A DNA stretch of 64,000 bases from Edaphochlamys debaryana. Lineage: Eukaryota; Chlorophyta; Chlorophyceae; Chlamydomonadales. The DNA lies in the NCBI GenBank assembly GCA_016858145.1, contig JAEHOE010000137.1:62001-126000 (forward strand). Reading direction: 5' to 3'. Of the stretch, positions 46,869 to 59,112 are shown piece by piece (positions within the stretch are counted from its first letter, which is position 1; the number at the start of each line of letters is the position of its first letter). Under the pieces are notes generated by a model. The model was not told the origin of the DNA. It ran no database searches and worked only from the letters and a program-made list of their open reading frames with translations. The position numbers were made by a program, and so were the translations under genes.

Positions 46869-49800
46869 TCAGCGGGGGTCCAGGGTCTTACGTCGCATGG
46901 ACCCGGTGGCGCTGGCGCCCGCTACTGCGCTGGCACCGCCGGCTGCGGCCGCGGCCACACTGGCCCCGGCCCAGATGGCTCGGGACCGCTCCTCTAGGCG
47001 CAGGAAGCGGGCGCGGTTGGTGGCGGACACGAGGGCCGTCACTCCGAGCAGAACGGCCTACGGTTGCAGGATTCCAGGGCGTGGGGAACACAAGGGCTTA
47101 GCGAGGGGCAGAGCCGTTTTGATGAAGTCGAAGTGGGAGTGTAGCCCTGGGCGCCTGAAACCATGTACATCACCCTGCGTTGCCGAGGCGCAAGCCCCCG
47201 CGTGCTGGGCGCCCCCAGGCCAGCACAGCACGCATGGCATGGCCGCACGCACCCCCTGCCCCGCACGCTTCGAGCTCGAGACGGTGCCACCCCCGCCCCT
47301 GCCCCTCCCCTGCCCCGCCCCTGCTCTTGCTCCCAGGCGCCTTCCCCCCATCAACCCACCTCGTACACGAGCGCGCGGTGCAGCGGCTTGGGGAAGGCGC
47401 CCGGGTGCTCCGCCTCTATGCCCCGGTACAGGAGCATCATGGCGGGCAGGTCGGCCAGGGAGAGCAGCAGGCGGGCGGGCAGGCCGATCTGCTTGGACAA
47501 GGGAAGGGGGAGGAAAGGGAGGGACGGGCGCCATGTGATAGGGGATGAGTCGAGCCGTTGCAAGCAGAGGGCATGACAGGCGTAGGGCGTAGGGCGAGGC
47601 ACGCGCTACTGTTCCCGTCCCCAGCAGACGCAAAGCGGGGCCAACCACGCAGGGCCCCTTCCCCGCAGCGCCGTGAGGCCGCACCGCACACCGCACCTGC
47701 TCCAACAGTGGCCTCATCACGGCCTCCAGAGCGATGTCGCCGCCGGCCGCTAGAATAGCGACAGCACTGTCGGGCAGTACGGCCCGGAACGGCCACACGC
47801 CCAGGCCCATGGCGGCCTTGACGCAGGCGCGAACCAGGTGAAGGGCCAGGACCGAGGCACGCAGCTCGCCGCCGGCGGCGGCGGCCGGCGGCAGCGGCAG
47901 GTTGACGGAGCTAGGGAAGGGCATGGACAGCGGGGCGCAGGCTGTGGCGGCGGCGGCGGAGTTGTAGGCAGGAATGGCAGCGGCCGCCGCGGCGGCGGCG
48001 GCGGTGGAGGTGTGGTTGGGGCCGGGGCAGAGCGTGTAGCCGCCGCTGCCGGCGGCGCCGCCGCGGCGGCGCACGGCCGCCGCCATGGCGGCGGCGGAGG
48101 CGGCGGCGGAGGTGGGGGATGCGACGCGCGCTGTGGCGCAGAGCCAGGCCACGAGCGGCGCGGCGTGCGGCGCGTGGAAAGCCAGCGCGGCGAGTACGGC
48201 ACCCGTGCCGCACGCTGCCGTACTGCCGTACAGCAGCCCCTTCGCCAGGGACACGGCGGGAATGAAGACCACGTTGAGGGCGGCGTAGAGGAGCCCAGCG
48301 GCCTGCAGGGCACGGGCAAGGGCAGGGCGGCGGGGGTACAGCTGCGGATATGCATGGGGCCACTCTGTCACGCTATCGACTCCATTCAGGTGGTGGGTCA
48401 TGATAAGTGGCAGTTCGGCCCAAACCGACCGGGGAAGGGTAACACCCGGGGCGCACACACGGACGCCTCACCTGGCAGCTCACGGCCTCGGTGTACCGCC
48501 GCTCGCGCACTGTGTCACGGAACCCCCACAGCAGCTCCAGCGGCGGGTCCAGCAGCTTCCGCGCAGCTGCCACCGCGCCGCTGGCCTGCCAGGCCGTACG
48601 GCGCCAGCGGCCGCCGCCGAGCAGCGCCGCCAGGTCAGACGGCGACAGCCCGTCGTCGGACCGCACCGTCCGCCAGGCGGCGGCGGCGGCGGGGTAGCGC
48701 GACAGGACCCAGGACGCCATGGCGCCGCCGTCGGGCAGGCCCGCCGCCACGTGGAGCGGCGTGACGCCGCAGACGGCGCGCGCGACCCAGGGGCTGGCGA
48801 GCGCGGGTCCGGCGGCGGCGGCGGCGGAGCTGCCGGACGCGCCGCCGGACAGCAGGCGCTCGTGCCAGCGGACCAGGACTTCGGCGACGGGCCGGGACTG
48901 GGCGGCGACGGCGAGGTGGAGGGCCCCGGCCTGGGTGGGCGCCGCCGGCACGGCGGCGAGCAGCGCCGCCAGGGCGGCGGCGGGCGGGCGCGCGTCGCAG
49001 GCGACGACGGCGGCGATGAGGCGGTCGACGACCGCCGCCGCGGCGGCGGCGCCGCCGCCGTGCTGGCAGGCGGCGGTGAGGAGGTCGGCCGCGACAGCGA
49101 GCAGCGGCGACGACGGCATGGCGGCGGCGGAGCTGACGGAGGCCGCCGACGGCACGGCCTCGCTGGCGGCGCCGCCGGCGGCGACGGCCGCGGCCGCCGC
49201 CGGTACGACGGCGTACGGCACGTCCGCGGCCAGGCCTGCCCACAGCGCCGTCGCACTGCTGGGGCGCAGGGGTGCGGCGGAACGCGTGTCGCTGCCGCCG
49301 CCGCCGCTGGCGGGGGCGTCACGGCCCACGTCCCAGCCGCTGGCCGCCGCCGCCACGGCCGCCGCCGCCGCCGCGTCCAGCCACGTGCCGTAGTCCATCA
49401 GTACGGCATCCGCGGACTCGGGATCCATGGCGCCCGCCATCTCGGCCAGGCCCGCCACGAGATCCGGCTGGGGATCCACCACCACCGCGCAGGGCGCGCT
49501 GACTAGGCCCCCGCTGGACCTCGCCTCGACCATGACTAAGCCGCTGACCGGCGCGCCGTGGACGAGCAGCTCGGCCACGACGATCTGTACGTCGCTTCCG
49601 CTCATGCCGCCGTCCCCGCGGGCGGGGCTCGAGGGAGCCGAGCCTGCCGTTGGTGCGACCGTGTCCACGCGGACAACCGAGTACGACAGCTGGGCCGTGC
49701 TGGTCCGTACGACGATGCCGCCGCCGGCCAGGACCTCCTCCGCGGACGGGCCTTGTACGGCGGCGGTCAGGCGAAGGGCCGCGCCCGGGCCGGGCCAGGC

Positions 49801-52800
49801 CGCGACGCGCGGCGTGACCGACGACAGGGTCGGCGCTCGGGCCATACCCGCCATTCCGCCGCCGCTGCCCACAATGTCCTCATCTCCCTCATTCAGCCAC
49901 TCCTGTCGGTCCTCGCACCAACGCAAGGATACAGCGCCGTCTCCGAGTTGAAGGGTCACGCACGGCTCGCGCTCGGGCCGGATGAGGCCGGCCGAGTGGA
50001 GGTAGGCCACAATGGACCGACCCAGATCGCTCAGCGCCGCCGGGTCCATGGCGGCGGCGGCGGCCGGCAGGTCGGCGGCGGCGGCGACGGCAGCAGCGGC
50101 GACGCGCGTGACTGCGGCGGCGGCGGCGGCGTTGCGGCGGACGTCCTGGTCGGAGTAGGCGTGGGAGTCGTCGTCTGCCGCCGCCGCGGCGGCGGCGGCG
50201 GCCGCCGCCAGGGCGCCGCCGTACGGCACGCGGTTGGGCAGTGTCGGGCGGAGGTCCAGGACGAGCTCCACGCAGCCCTCCCGCGCGAAAGCACTCACAG
50301 CCTGTCGTACGGTTCCGGGGCCAAGGGCATGCGCGGCGGTCACTGGGCTGAGCCTGCAACGGTGTGCGAAGAGCAACCCCCCCGGCCAAGCCCCCCCCCA
50401 GTGGTGCTCGCACGCGTCCTGAAAACACCCTTTCGCCTGCGCCTGTACACGGCGGTTCCTGGGCCCATGGCCCTTGGTGACTGCCCCTGCCCCCATCACC
50501 GCCCGTAACACACCTGCCATCCGGAGCCGGCCAGCACTTGCTGGTTGACCACCGACAGGAGGTCGGCGGGCAGGTCCCCGATGTGGGCGTGCTGGACCTT
50601 GATCGCAAACCGACACGGCCGGGCCGGGCTGACGTAGGCGCTGGCGCGGAGGTTGTGAATGCGACGCACCGCCGCCAGAGACGACGACACCGCGGCGGCG
50701 CCGGCCGTCGCGTCAGCGGCGGCGGCGGCGGCGGAAGTCGAGCAGCCGCCAGAGGCCTCGCCCTCGGCGGCGGCGGTCTTGGAGCTCATGGCCAGCGCCT
50801 CCGCCAGGGCGTTGTCCTCCTGCTCCGCCGCCGCCAGCTTGCCGCCGCCGCCGCCGCGGCGGAGGCGCGCCAGCTCCGCCATGCGCTGCCGCCGCTGCTG
50901 GTAGTATGCGTGGCCGATGCCAAAGGCCGTGGCCGCGATACCCTGCAGAGGAGAAGAAACTTCAGAACCCGCCGGGCGAGTTCCGTTCCAGAGTTGGGCA
51001 AGCTACAAACGGTGCAGCACAAAGCAGGAATGCTGCGCGTAGCGACAGAGCTCTAGCAGCCCCGGTCCCGAGCCCTGGGCCCCCGGGTGCGGGGAGGCGG
51101 CGGAGCGACACGAACCTGGATGGTGACGTTCCAGGGGTTGACCTCGGGCCGGAAGTGGCCCGGGAAGAGCACGGCCATGGCCACGATGGTGACCAGCGTG
51201 CCGCCCGACACCAGCGCCTCGGCGAGCACGGGCAGCTGGGGGCGGAGGGGCGGAGGCAGGGGCGGAAGCAGGGGCAGGGGCGGAAGCAGGGGCAGGGGCG
51301 GGGTGGGGTTAAGTCCTTACGCTGCCCTTACATAAACCTGATAAAAAAAAACTCTGCAGGCTGATGCGCTTGGGAGGCACTGCGTGGTACGGTATGATAC
51401 GGCACGACGTGCTGAAGCGCGCACCCACCGCAATGATGTACGCCGTCCACGCGATGATGAAAAACTCCTGTGGGGCGGAACATGAGGAGGGAGCGGGGGC
51501 TGGGTCAGCACGCTCCCGGCCTCGTGCAAGCGTGCGACCTCTGACCCGGCTGCGCCCAGAATGTGCTGGCGCCCCCGCGCCAGGCCCCCATGCAGGCGAC
51601 CTGGATGCGGATCCCGCATGCACGGAACCACCCAGGGATCAGGATCCGCGGGTGTACGGCCTGACGCACCACTTTGCTGTACCGCTTGAAGTAAACGGAC
51701 TGCTTCTCCGGCATTGCCAGGGCCTGGAAGGAAAAGGCACACGGTGGTGTACGTCGTCAACTGGCTACTTGTGATGTGCAGGAGTCTTAAGGGCGATCGT
51801 GTTACTAGGAAAGCTGTGAGAGCAACTGACGGACGGTTTGCAATGGGCACAGTACTGTGCGGAACCGTATTCTGCCGCCAGGGACCTGCTGACTGAGGGG
51901 AAACAGAGCGGCCCATCCTTGCCTGCAGGATGATCATGGTGCGGCAGCCCACTGCCACTCCGAACTTCAGGAGCCAGCGTGAGAACGTGGGCGTGATGAA
52001 TCTGAGCCCCATGTCCCGCAGCACAGCCGACAGGAAGAAGAGGATGGGGACGATGAACAGGATCGGCACGAACGGCTCGTCCTGCGGAAGTTGTGAGGGA
52101 GAGCCGTGGGAGGGAGGGCGGTGATGCCAGCAAGCAGCGTAGGGGGCGGGGCTCTGCTCGGAGCACGCACCGAAACACCGCAACCGGGGCCGAAGGCGAG
52201 GCGTTTGGGCCTCCCGTATGTACCGCAGCTTAACCCGGACCCCCAAGGCGGTTGCCCGCAGCGCGTACCTGGCCACCCCCGGTCATGATGTGCATGACCG
52301 TGGCCCATGGTCGGGAGAGAACGAAGCCGAGCTTCACGAGCAAGTGCGAGTTGCAAGGAAATCCCTCCCAAACACCGGGATCCCGCAGAGCCACGTCCCC
52401 ACCTGCGTGTAGGACAACGCAGTTAGGGCAATGCGTACGAGGGAGCGAGCGGCCCAGCACACGGCTGTGCGACCGAATGGCTTGTGCATGTCGCCCGCTC
52501 CGTCCCGGCCGCACGAAGTCTGAGTATCTCGATAAAGCCGACAGAAACGCGCCCCAGACTCACCAAACGTATGGTGCAGGAGCGCGCCGAGGCCTCCCCG
52601 GCTTTTATCCAGCTCGCAGACCGCCACATCGATGGGCAGGATAGTGTGAACCTGTATGAAAAAGTCAAGGGGGCTTGCCAACGAGTCGTGCAACGAACAG
52701 GCGCATTTTGTTGGCCGGTCGGCATTCGCTTTGGGGAGTCAGTTGCCCAAGCCCCAGGCCTGGCTTCCGTCCCTTTACGCACCGTCGCAACAGCCTGCGC

Positions 52801-52994
52801 GGCCAGAGCGGAGACAGCGGCGTCAGGGCACAACTTCACAGGCAGACCTCTCGGCGCGGACGTCTCCCAGCGTGATGCGGCTTGCTCACCCAGTACACAA
52901 ACAATACGTAGGCCAACTCATTAAGTCCAGGTCGCTGGGCCTGCCGGGCGGCCCTCGGCTCCGCGAGCGGCCTGGCTTGCGCTACTCGAGCCAT
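46869..52994 (-). CDS. Large multi-pass membrane protein with ankyrin-like region
   Basis: Twelve exons on minus: 52994-52890, 52651-52564, 52402-52269, 52081-51923, 51723-51601, 51467-51429, 51235-51116, 50942-50514, 50301-48472, 48341-47697, 47488-47360 and 47057-46869. They give ~1329 residues. The N-terminal ~270 residues hold several hydrophobic helices (FVPILFIVPILFFLSAVL, FFIIAWTAYIIA, TLVTIVAMAVLF). Next come a basic/Ala-rich loop, PCRFAIKVQHAHIGDLPADLL and AREGCVELVLDL, which resemble the conserved region after the SBP domain of large plant SPL proteins. Then follow ankyrin-like helices (ALHLAVAAQSRPVAEVLVRW, GVTPLHVAAGLPDGG) and C-terminal membrane helices (LLYAALNVVFIPAVSLAKG). No SBP DNA-binding domain is visible. 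The intron after 51923 has a GC donor. The first exon and start are less certain than the rest. Confidence 0.75.
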
Positions 52995-55178
52995 GCTATC
53001 TTTTTGACGTCCGGCGCTATTCGGGCATTGTGTTATGCAGGTGTTGAAGAGACGTCGCCAGGCGCTCGCTACTTTCTGCGTCCGGGTTTCGGGGCGGGGC
53101 AACGTCCACCGCCGTGCCGTGCCGCCAGTCTGCATGTGCCTACCCACGCCGTGGGCTGGTCGCCCCCCTCCACTCCCTCCACCCCCGCCCTCCCCCGTTC
53201 CCGCAACAGTCATGAAACCTATCTTAGCCTGGGGGCTGGCGGCGGTCAAGGTGCCCTTGCCGTTGGCGGGTGGATACCGGTAAAGCCTGGCCCAAGCCGC
53301 ATACCACACGGTTATGCACCCTTCATGCCACAGCCCTGTCGCAGCAAGCTCCGAAACGGCCTCAGGCGTGGCTCAGTCACTACCCTAGCCTTATGGAGAC
53401 ATACGTACGCGGGAGTGGCGGCGTGAGGGCATGCGGGCAAGTAGCAAGGCGCGCGGGCGGTGGCACTGGCGTTGTACGACGAGTGGCTCCAGCATCGGCA
53501 GCAAGGCGACGCCATGACACCGGCCCGCGCGTTCAGGAGACTGCCGATAGCTTAATCAACGACCCAGGACGGCCAGGAGGGGCTACGGAAGAGAGGGCTT
53601 CAGGACATCCAGAAGCTTTGGGCCCTTCAGCAGGGGGCTTCTGGCTATGAGCCAGAAGGATTCGGGCCTCGGCGGGGGGGTGACCTGGCTCCACCCTTGT
53701 GGACCTGGGGCACGAGAGGCCAGGGTGGGACCGAGAGGGCTACGCGGCCTAGCATCTGCACGCGCTGAGGGCCAGACAGCACGTCTGCACCCGGAGGAGA
53801 ACATTTGGACCGGCCCCGCACGTCCAACCCTACCCAGCCAGAAGGATCTGGACCAGGGGGGGGTTCTGGCTCCCATGGCCAGAAGGTTTCGGGCCTCGCA
53901 GGGGGGGTTTCTGGCTCTCAGCCAAAAGGTCCTGACGGAAGATACTAGCACTGCGCGCCGCCCAGTTACCTGGCGGTTGTGACCTGATATGAAACCCACC
54001 GTGCTGGCGGCAGAGGTCCTGGGCACGTGATGGTCTTCGACCGTCGCACCCTCACACTGTCCTGGCCGGCAGTAACCGTACGGCAGTAACCGTACGGCAG
54101 CACACCGGGTCACCGGCACCCGCCCAGTGGTCGTGCTCCGTGTGTGCTCGGCGCGGCACGTGGCTTCATGGGGGATGGATGGGAACCTCACGAAGCTGTG
54201 GGGACGGGAGGGCGCATGCATTGAGGAACGCCTGACACGTCCGGCAGGCATAACGACGCGTGCTGACTCTCTAGGCCGCCGCCCTCGGCTGCTGCGGCTT
54301 GCAAGACCCCTGCGCGACACGAGTCGTGCTGGAACAGACGTTGACGTACAGGGGATCATAAGGAGGGATGGTTGAAATGGGGTTACCCCGGGCCGGAACA
54401 CGAGGGTCCGGGCTCTCCCCAGTTGGCTCTTGGCTGCGATCCATGCGCTTCGTCCTGAAGGGAGCTCGACACCAAACGCCGTTACGCCGGAGCCCACCCC
54501 GACACTTCCAACTTGCGTCCAGTCAGCAAGGCCACAGCATCAATACCAGCAACCCTCCATCAGGCACCGCCGCGCTGCATGGGCAAGGGCAAGCCCCGGC
54601 AGCTCTGGGACGCCACGACTCTGCGGCACCACGCCCGATAGTCTGCAATAACCCCTGCCTCCTCCAGCCGCCACCCTCCATTGTCCCAGCGCCCTGGCCC
54701 CCCCACGGAGGAGTCCCTGCCAGCGGCGCGTGCTCCTCACTGCCCACGGCATCCTTGCTCCCCGTCTCCCACCGCCGGTGGCACAGGTCGGCCCCGGCCG
54801 CAGCCGTATCTTGCTACACCTAAGGCCCGCCGCCTGCCGTCAGTGCGCCCCAGGCCCCTCTCAAACGCGGCGGTGGGCCTGGCACGCTTGGTCACGACCG
54901 CAGCGCCTCACACACTGACCTGACAGCGGCCCAGCCCCTTGGCTCCTCGACGTGACCTCGTGACTGCCGCTGCGCCCGGTGTCGCCTCCACACCCCCCAC
55001 TGCTCTAGCCTCGCCCCCTCACCGCTGCAGCTGTTCCACAGCGCACGCGAGCAACCCTCACTGCGCCGCGGCGCCGCAACTCCTCCCCCCTCCCCCTCAC
55101 TCCTTCCCCCCCCCTCACCCCCCCTCACACCCCCACAGCCCCCCCCTCACGCCCCCCCCGACTCCCAGGCTGGCCTCA
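52995..55178. other. Intergenic, no supportable gene
   Basis: Upstream of the membrane-protein gene. Holds hairpin-bearing repeats at about 53638-53930, a 14-bp tandem (ggcagtaaccgtac) near 54073, and a C-rich low-complexity stretch at 55080-55160. The 304-codon minus ORF at 53583-54497 has no recognisable motif and overlaps the repeats. Confidence 0.45.
53638..53930. repeat. Cluster of TTCTGGCT/AGCCAGAA hairpin repeats
   Basis: CTTCTGGCT-atg-AGCCAGAAG at 53638-53658. A related imperfect hairpin (TTCTGGCtcccatGGCCAGAA) is near 53866 and a weaker one near 53911. Each is followed by a 'GGNTTCGGGCCTCGNNGGGGGG'-type phrase. Origin unknown. Confidence 0.7.
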
Positions 55179-55397
55179 CTGAAGAAGCACCAAGCCTTCT
55201 TCTTACAGCTCACTTTTCGGGCCCAGAACCAGAAGCACCCCACCCCAGAAGCCCAGAAGGTGCCCAACGTCCAAACGAACGTCCGCACCGCTGCTGGCAG
55301 CAGCACCACCCGACGTTCGTTTGCACGTTCGCTCATCCATATATACAGCCAGCAGCACCATATTCCGCTACCCCCACCGCGCTTGGTGCTTCTTCAG
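55179..55397. repeat. 219-bp nested fold-back in WDR82 3' UTR
   Basis: The outer arms are perfect: CTGAAGAAGCACCAAGC (55179-55195) and its complement (55381-55397). Inner arms AAACGAACGTC (55273-55283) and GACGTTCGTTT (55312-55322) are also perfect and extend with mismatches. The loop centre is TGCTGGCAGCA. The element lies between the WDR82 stop and just past its poly(A) signal. Confidence 0.9.
55203..55207 (-). terminator. TGTAA poly(A) signal of WDR82
   Basis: TGTAA on minus, ~205 nt after the stop at 55411. This is the expected green-algal signal and distance. It sits inside the fold-back element. Confidence 0.6.
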
Positions 55398-55410
55398 CAT
55401 TCTTCAGCGA

Positions 55411-58400
55411 CTACTGCTGCAGCTGGTCCAGCACGCGCAGGTTAGGGATCCACAGCACCAGCGCCGAGCAGGCCGACGCCACCAGCACCCGCCGGTTGCT
55501 CATGCGCAGGCAGCCGGGCACCGCCGCGTGGACGGGCCACACGGCCACCTCGCGGCCGCTGTCGATGTGCCACACGCGGATGGCGCGGTCGTCGCAGCCT
55601 GGCGGGGCGGGGAGTTCGGGGTGGAGGAGGGGTTGAGACGCGTGGGCGAAACACACACGGTGTGGCTGGGCGGGGAGCCCATGTGCGGATGGCGTGGTCG
55701 GGGCCAGCCGGGCGGGAGGTACACTACGAGATTAACCGTATCGCGCCCCAAGCCCGGCTGCCCGTCAGCCCTACCGCTGAGCAGGTACTGGTTGTCTGCC
55801 GAGATGCATGCCTCCACCGCCCCCCCGGCCTCGGGGATGCCGTTGGCGAAGCGCTTGATCACCGTGCCCTGGGGGAGGTTGGGCGTGGGGGGGGGGCGAA
55901 GAGGGGGGTAGTATGAGGGGGGTGAGGATGGTGTGAGGAGGGTATGAGGAGGGTATGAGGCGGGTGTAAGGGGTCGAGGAGGCAGAAGGCGCGATGACAG
56001 AAAGGGGGGTGCGGGCTGGAGGCCCAGGGTGTGTGAAGGGCTGCTCGTGTAAGCCTGGGAAGCGTAGGCGCGGCGGAAAGCCGGCCCCCAAACCTGCCCC
56101 CACCTTGTATGCGTCGAGCAGGTAGATGCGTCCCTCCACCACGGCTGTGATGAGGTTGCCGTTGTTGGAGAACTTGATGTCTGAGAAGCCGGCGGGGTTG
56201 CCCTTCTCGTCCTCCACCTGGGGGGTGGGCGGGGGGCGGGGGCGGGGGATTGGGGATGCACGTTGCGGGGAGTGGGGGTGAGGAAGGGGATGGGGTGGGG
56301 ATCTGAGAAAGGGGGTGCTGGGGGGCAGGGGGAACAGGGGTGGCGGGGAACGCAAAGGGGGTGGAGGTGGTGAGGGGCCGCGGGTAGGCGCCGGGAGGGG
56401 GGTGCACGCAGACAGCGGCGCAAACCGTCCGTACCCCCGTACCGTGAAGGTGTCGAAGGGCCCCTTGTCGTACGAACGCAGGTCGTACAGCTTCACGACG
56501 CCGCTCTCAACCGCCACGGCGAACACGAGCCCCTGCTGGTCGATGGTGGCGGAGGGGTTGCCGGGGACCTGTCAGGGCAAGGCGGGAGGGGAGAAGGGGC
56601 CAGGAGGAGGGGTGGTGTGAGAGCAGCCTGGGGTGGGGGGCGTTGGTTTGGCCGGCCGGGAGGCGCGCCGCGGGTTGACGCGGCCTGGAGGCAACGCCCC
56701 TGGGGACCCGGAAGCACGCGTGTGGCTGCATAGGGGAGACCAGAGCACGGCCAACGCAAGGGGCCTGGGCTAATCCCTCGTGCGGCGGAGCACCGGCGCG
56801 GGTGTCTGGGCGGTAGCATGCGTGTGGCTGCATAGTGCCAAGGCCTTGCGCTCTGGGGTGCCGCGGGCGAGAGGCAAAGCCTGGGAACCAGGGGTCTGCG
56901 TTATGGAGACCAGGGCCGGGTCCCTGGGCCGTAACGCACGCTCCCGTGCGCGCCCGGCCGCCATTTCCCGTTCCAACACCCCCATCTGCCCCCATGTTGT
57001 CCAAGTTCCCCGCCCTTTCCCGCTCCTCGGCCCCACCGTGAGGCAGCCCTGGCAGATGTTCGTCCGCACGTCCCACAGCCGAACCGTCTTGTCCTGCAGA
57101 GCGAGGGGAGCGAGCGCGGTGGGGCAGAGGCGACGGAGGCAGCGCAGGCGGGGCCCAGCGAGGGTCCAGGCGAGGCCCAGGGAGGGGCCCAGGCCGTTGA
57201 AAAGATAGATCTGTTGGGTTGCCTTGCCAGGTGGGTTCGACAGCCTCGTCGACCCATATCCACCTCTCCACCCCCCGCCCCGTCCCCCACCTGCGCCGCC
57301 GACACAAAGGTGTCGTTCTTGGGGGACATGCACAGCGAGTTGACCTGGGGAAGCGGGGGAAAGCGGGAGAGTGGAGGCGTTCACATCAGCAACCAACGGA
57401 AGCAGGGCTCGAACGAGGGGAGCTCAGCCGCTCTGCAGCGCACAACAGCAAAACGGACAACTCCACCGAGCCATTCAGGCCACCTGGCAGCGGGTTACCA
57501 AGCAGGGCCAGGGCGGCCTCCCACCCAAGGCTGCCCCACCCCCAGGCCCCCCTGCGCCCTTCCCACCTGTGCCGTCAAGATCCACACACACGCGGCCGGT
57601 CTGCTCACGACTGCGCTAATACTTATCACGCGCCGACCCTACGCATCCTAAACACACACGCTGGGCCCCCTCCCCACCTGCGCCGTGTGGCCGTGGAAGT
57701 AGCGCAGGTACTGGTTGTTGTGCAGCGAGTGGTAGCGGAGCGCGTGGGCGTCCGTGGGCTTGATGGTGGGGCCAGCGGGCTGCGGGGGGAGGGAGGGGGA
57801 CGGGAGGGCGGGGGTCAGGAGGGCGGCGGGGTGCGGAGGCCGGGTGATCAGCGTTGCGTCGGGGCTGTGCGGCGCGCTGCCGGGGACGTGCGCGTGGCCG
57901 CCCTGTGCCCAAGGCCTCCTGCCCCCGACCCGTAGGGTACGGACGCCCACCGGAGTGCGCCGCTCCCGGTGCCCTCCTTCCCCTGAGCCACCGGGAAAGC
58001 CCACCTTGGACCCCATACCGTTAGCACCACAGCCCTGACGCCAAGCCCCGGCAGAGCAACCAGCAGCCCACGCACCTTTCTGGATGCGTAGACGATGCAG
58101 GCCGGCGAGTGCGTGAAGCACACGTTTTGCACGCCGTACTTTCGGGAGTGGAGCGTTTCCGTGGCCAGGCCCCGGGCGACGTCGTACACCCGGATTGAGT
58201 CGTCATCCGATCCCGTGACGAGCAGATCTTCCGTACGACAGAAGTCCATGGAGTTGATCCGGGCATGGCCTTCCTGCGGGGTCGGGTTTACATGCGGGCG
58301 CGGGGGGGGGGTGTCCGGTCCAAAAATTGGGCGGTGACGGGCGGGGCCAGAGCGCTGGGAAGCGGCGCGCAGCTGTGCGACCCGAGAGCCTTGCACGGTG

Positions 58401-59112
58401 GAAGTCGAAGTGGGGTGGGCCGTGCGGGTGGCAGCCCTTGCAGGTTGGTCGTAGACGCCGGCCCCCTCCCGTCCTTGCAGCCGCCCTTCCAGCCGCAGCA
58501 GCAGGGGACCAGAGCTCCCAGCAGCGCCCCAGAGGCATCGTCGAGAGGATGGTCTCTGGCCCCAACGTGTGCCCCGACTAAGACTCCGAATCCGACGTAG
58601 AGGGTTGCGTCCTTGCACCCCCCTATGAAGGAGCTTCGGGGCCAATCTACAACCCCCCCCCCCAGAGGCTGCACTGACACCGGCACACCGGCGTCACCAG
58701 CAGTCGCCCGAGCGCTATACACGGTCGAATATCGGTGGGGGTGGGACCGAATGCGGGGGGCTGCCGGGGGCCCGTCACCGCGCCCAGGGGGTGCGTGCAC
58801 GGCTCAGCAAGGCGTCCTTGCCGCCCCCTCAGTCCCCGGCCCCGCGCAGCCCAGGCTTTCGTGTGGCTGCGAGCCTCGTGTGCCCATCCAAGAAACACCT
58901 GGGACCGGCAGTATGCGTTGTGCAGCTGTGCGCCTGGCATGGAATGCCGTTTGGGGTGGGGAGGTGCCAGCCGAGGGCGGGCTTGACCGCGTGGGCCCCC
59001 CACGACTCGTGGCCTGGCCGAGTGCGGCGCCTCGCACGCCTCGCACCTTGAACACCTTCCCTACGCCCATAGAGCGCAGGACGGCATCGTTGAGCATCAG
59101 CTGCTGCACCAT
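55411..59112 (-). CDS. WDR82: WDR82 / Swd2 homologue, WD40 protein
   Basis: Nine exons on minus: 59112-59047, 58273-58076, 57779-57678, 57344-57291, 57093-57037, 56568-56443, 56217-56104, 55868-55775 and 55598-55411. They give 332 residues; the human protein is 313. The start MVQQLMLNDAVLRSMGVGKVF matches the family's short N-terminal helix (LTDSVLRSFRVAKVF). Seven WD blades follow, with family-specific phrases: TGSDDDSIRVYD, SRKYGV, YHSLHNNQYLRYFHGH, SLCMSPKNDTFVS, DKTVRLWDVRTNICQG, VKLYDLRSYDKGPFDTF and IKFSNNGNLI. WDR82/Swd2 is a subunit of COMPASS (H3K4 methylation) and of RNA 3'-end processing and termination complexes in the nucleus. An alternative start a few codons upstream is possible. 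It is divergently transcribed from WDR48. Confidence 0.95.

Noticed and set aside
47838..49506. Long plus-strand Gly/Arg-rich ORFs
   Set aside because: Antisense shadows of the Ala-rich exons of the membrane-protein gene.
53583..54497. 304-codon minus-strand ORF as a gene
   Set aside because: No motifs, no splice partners, and it overlaps the hairpin repeat cluster.
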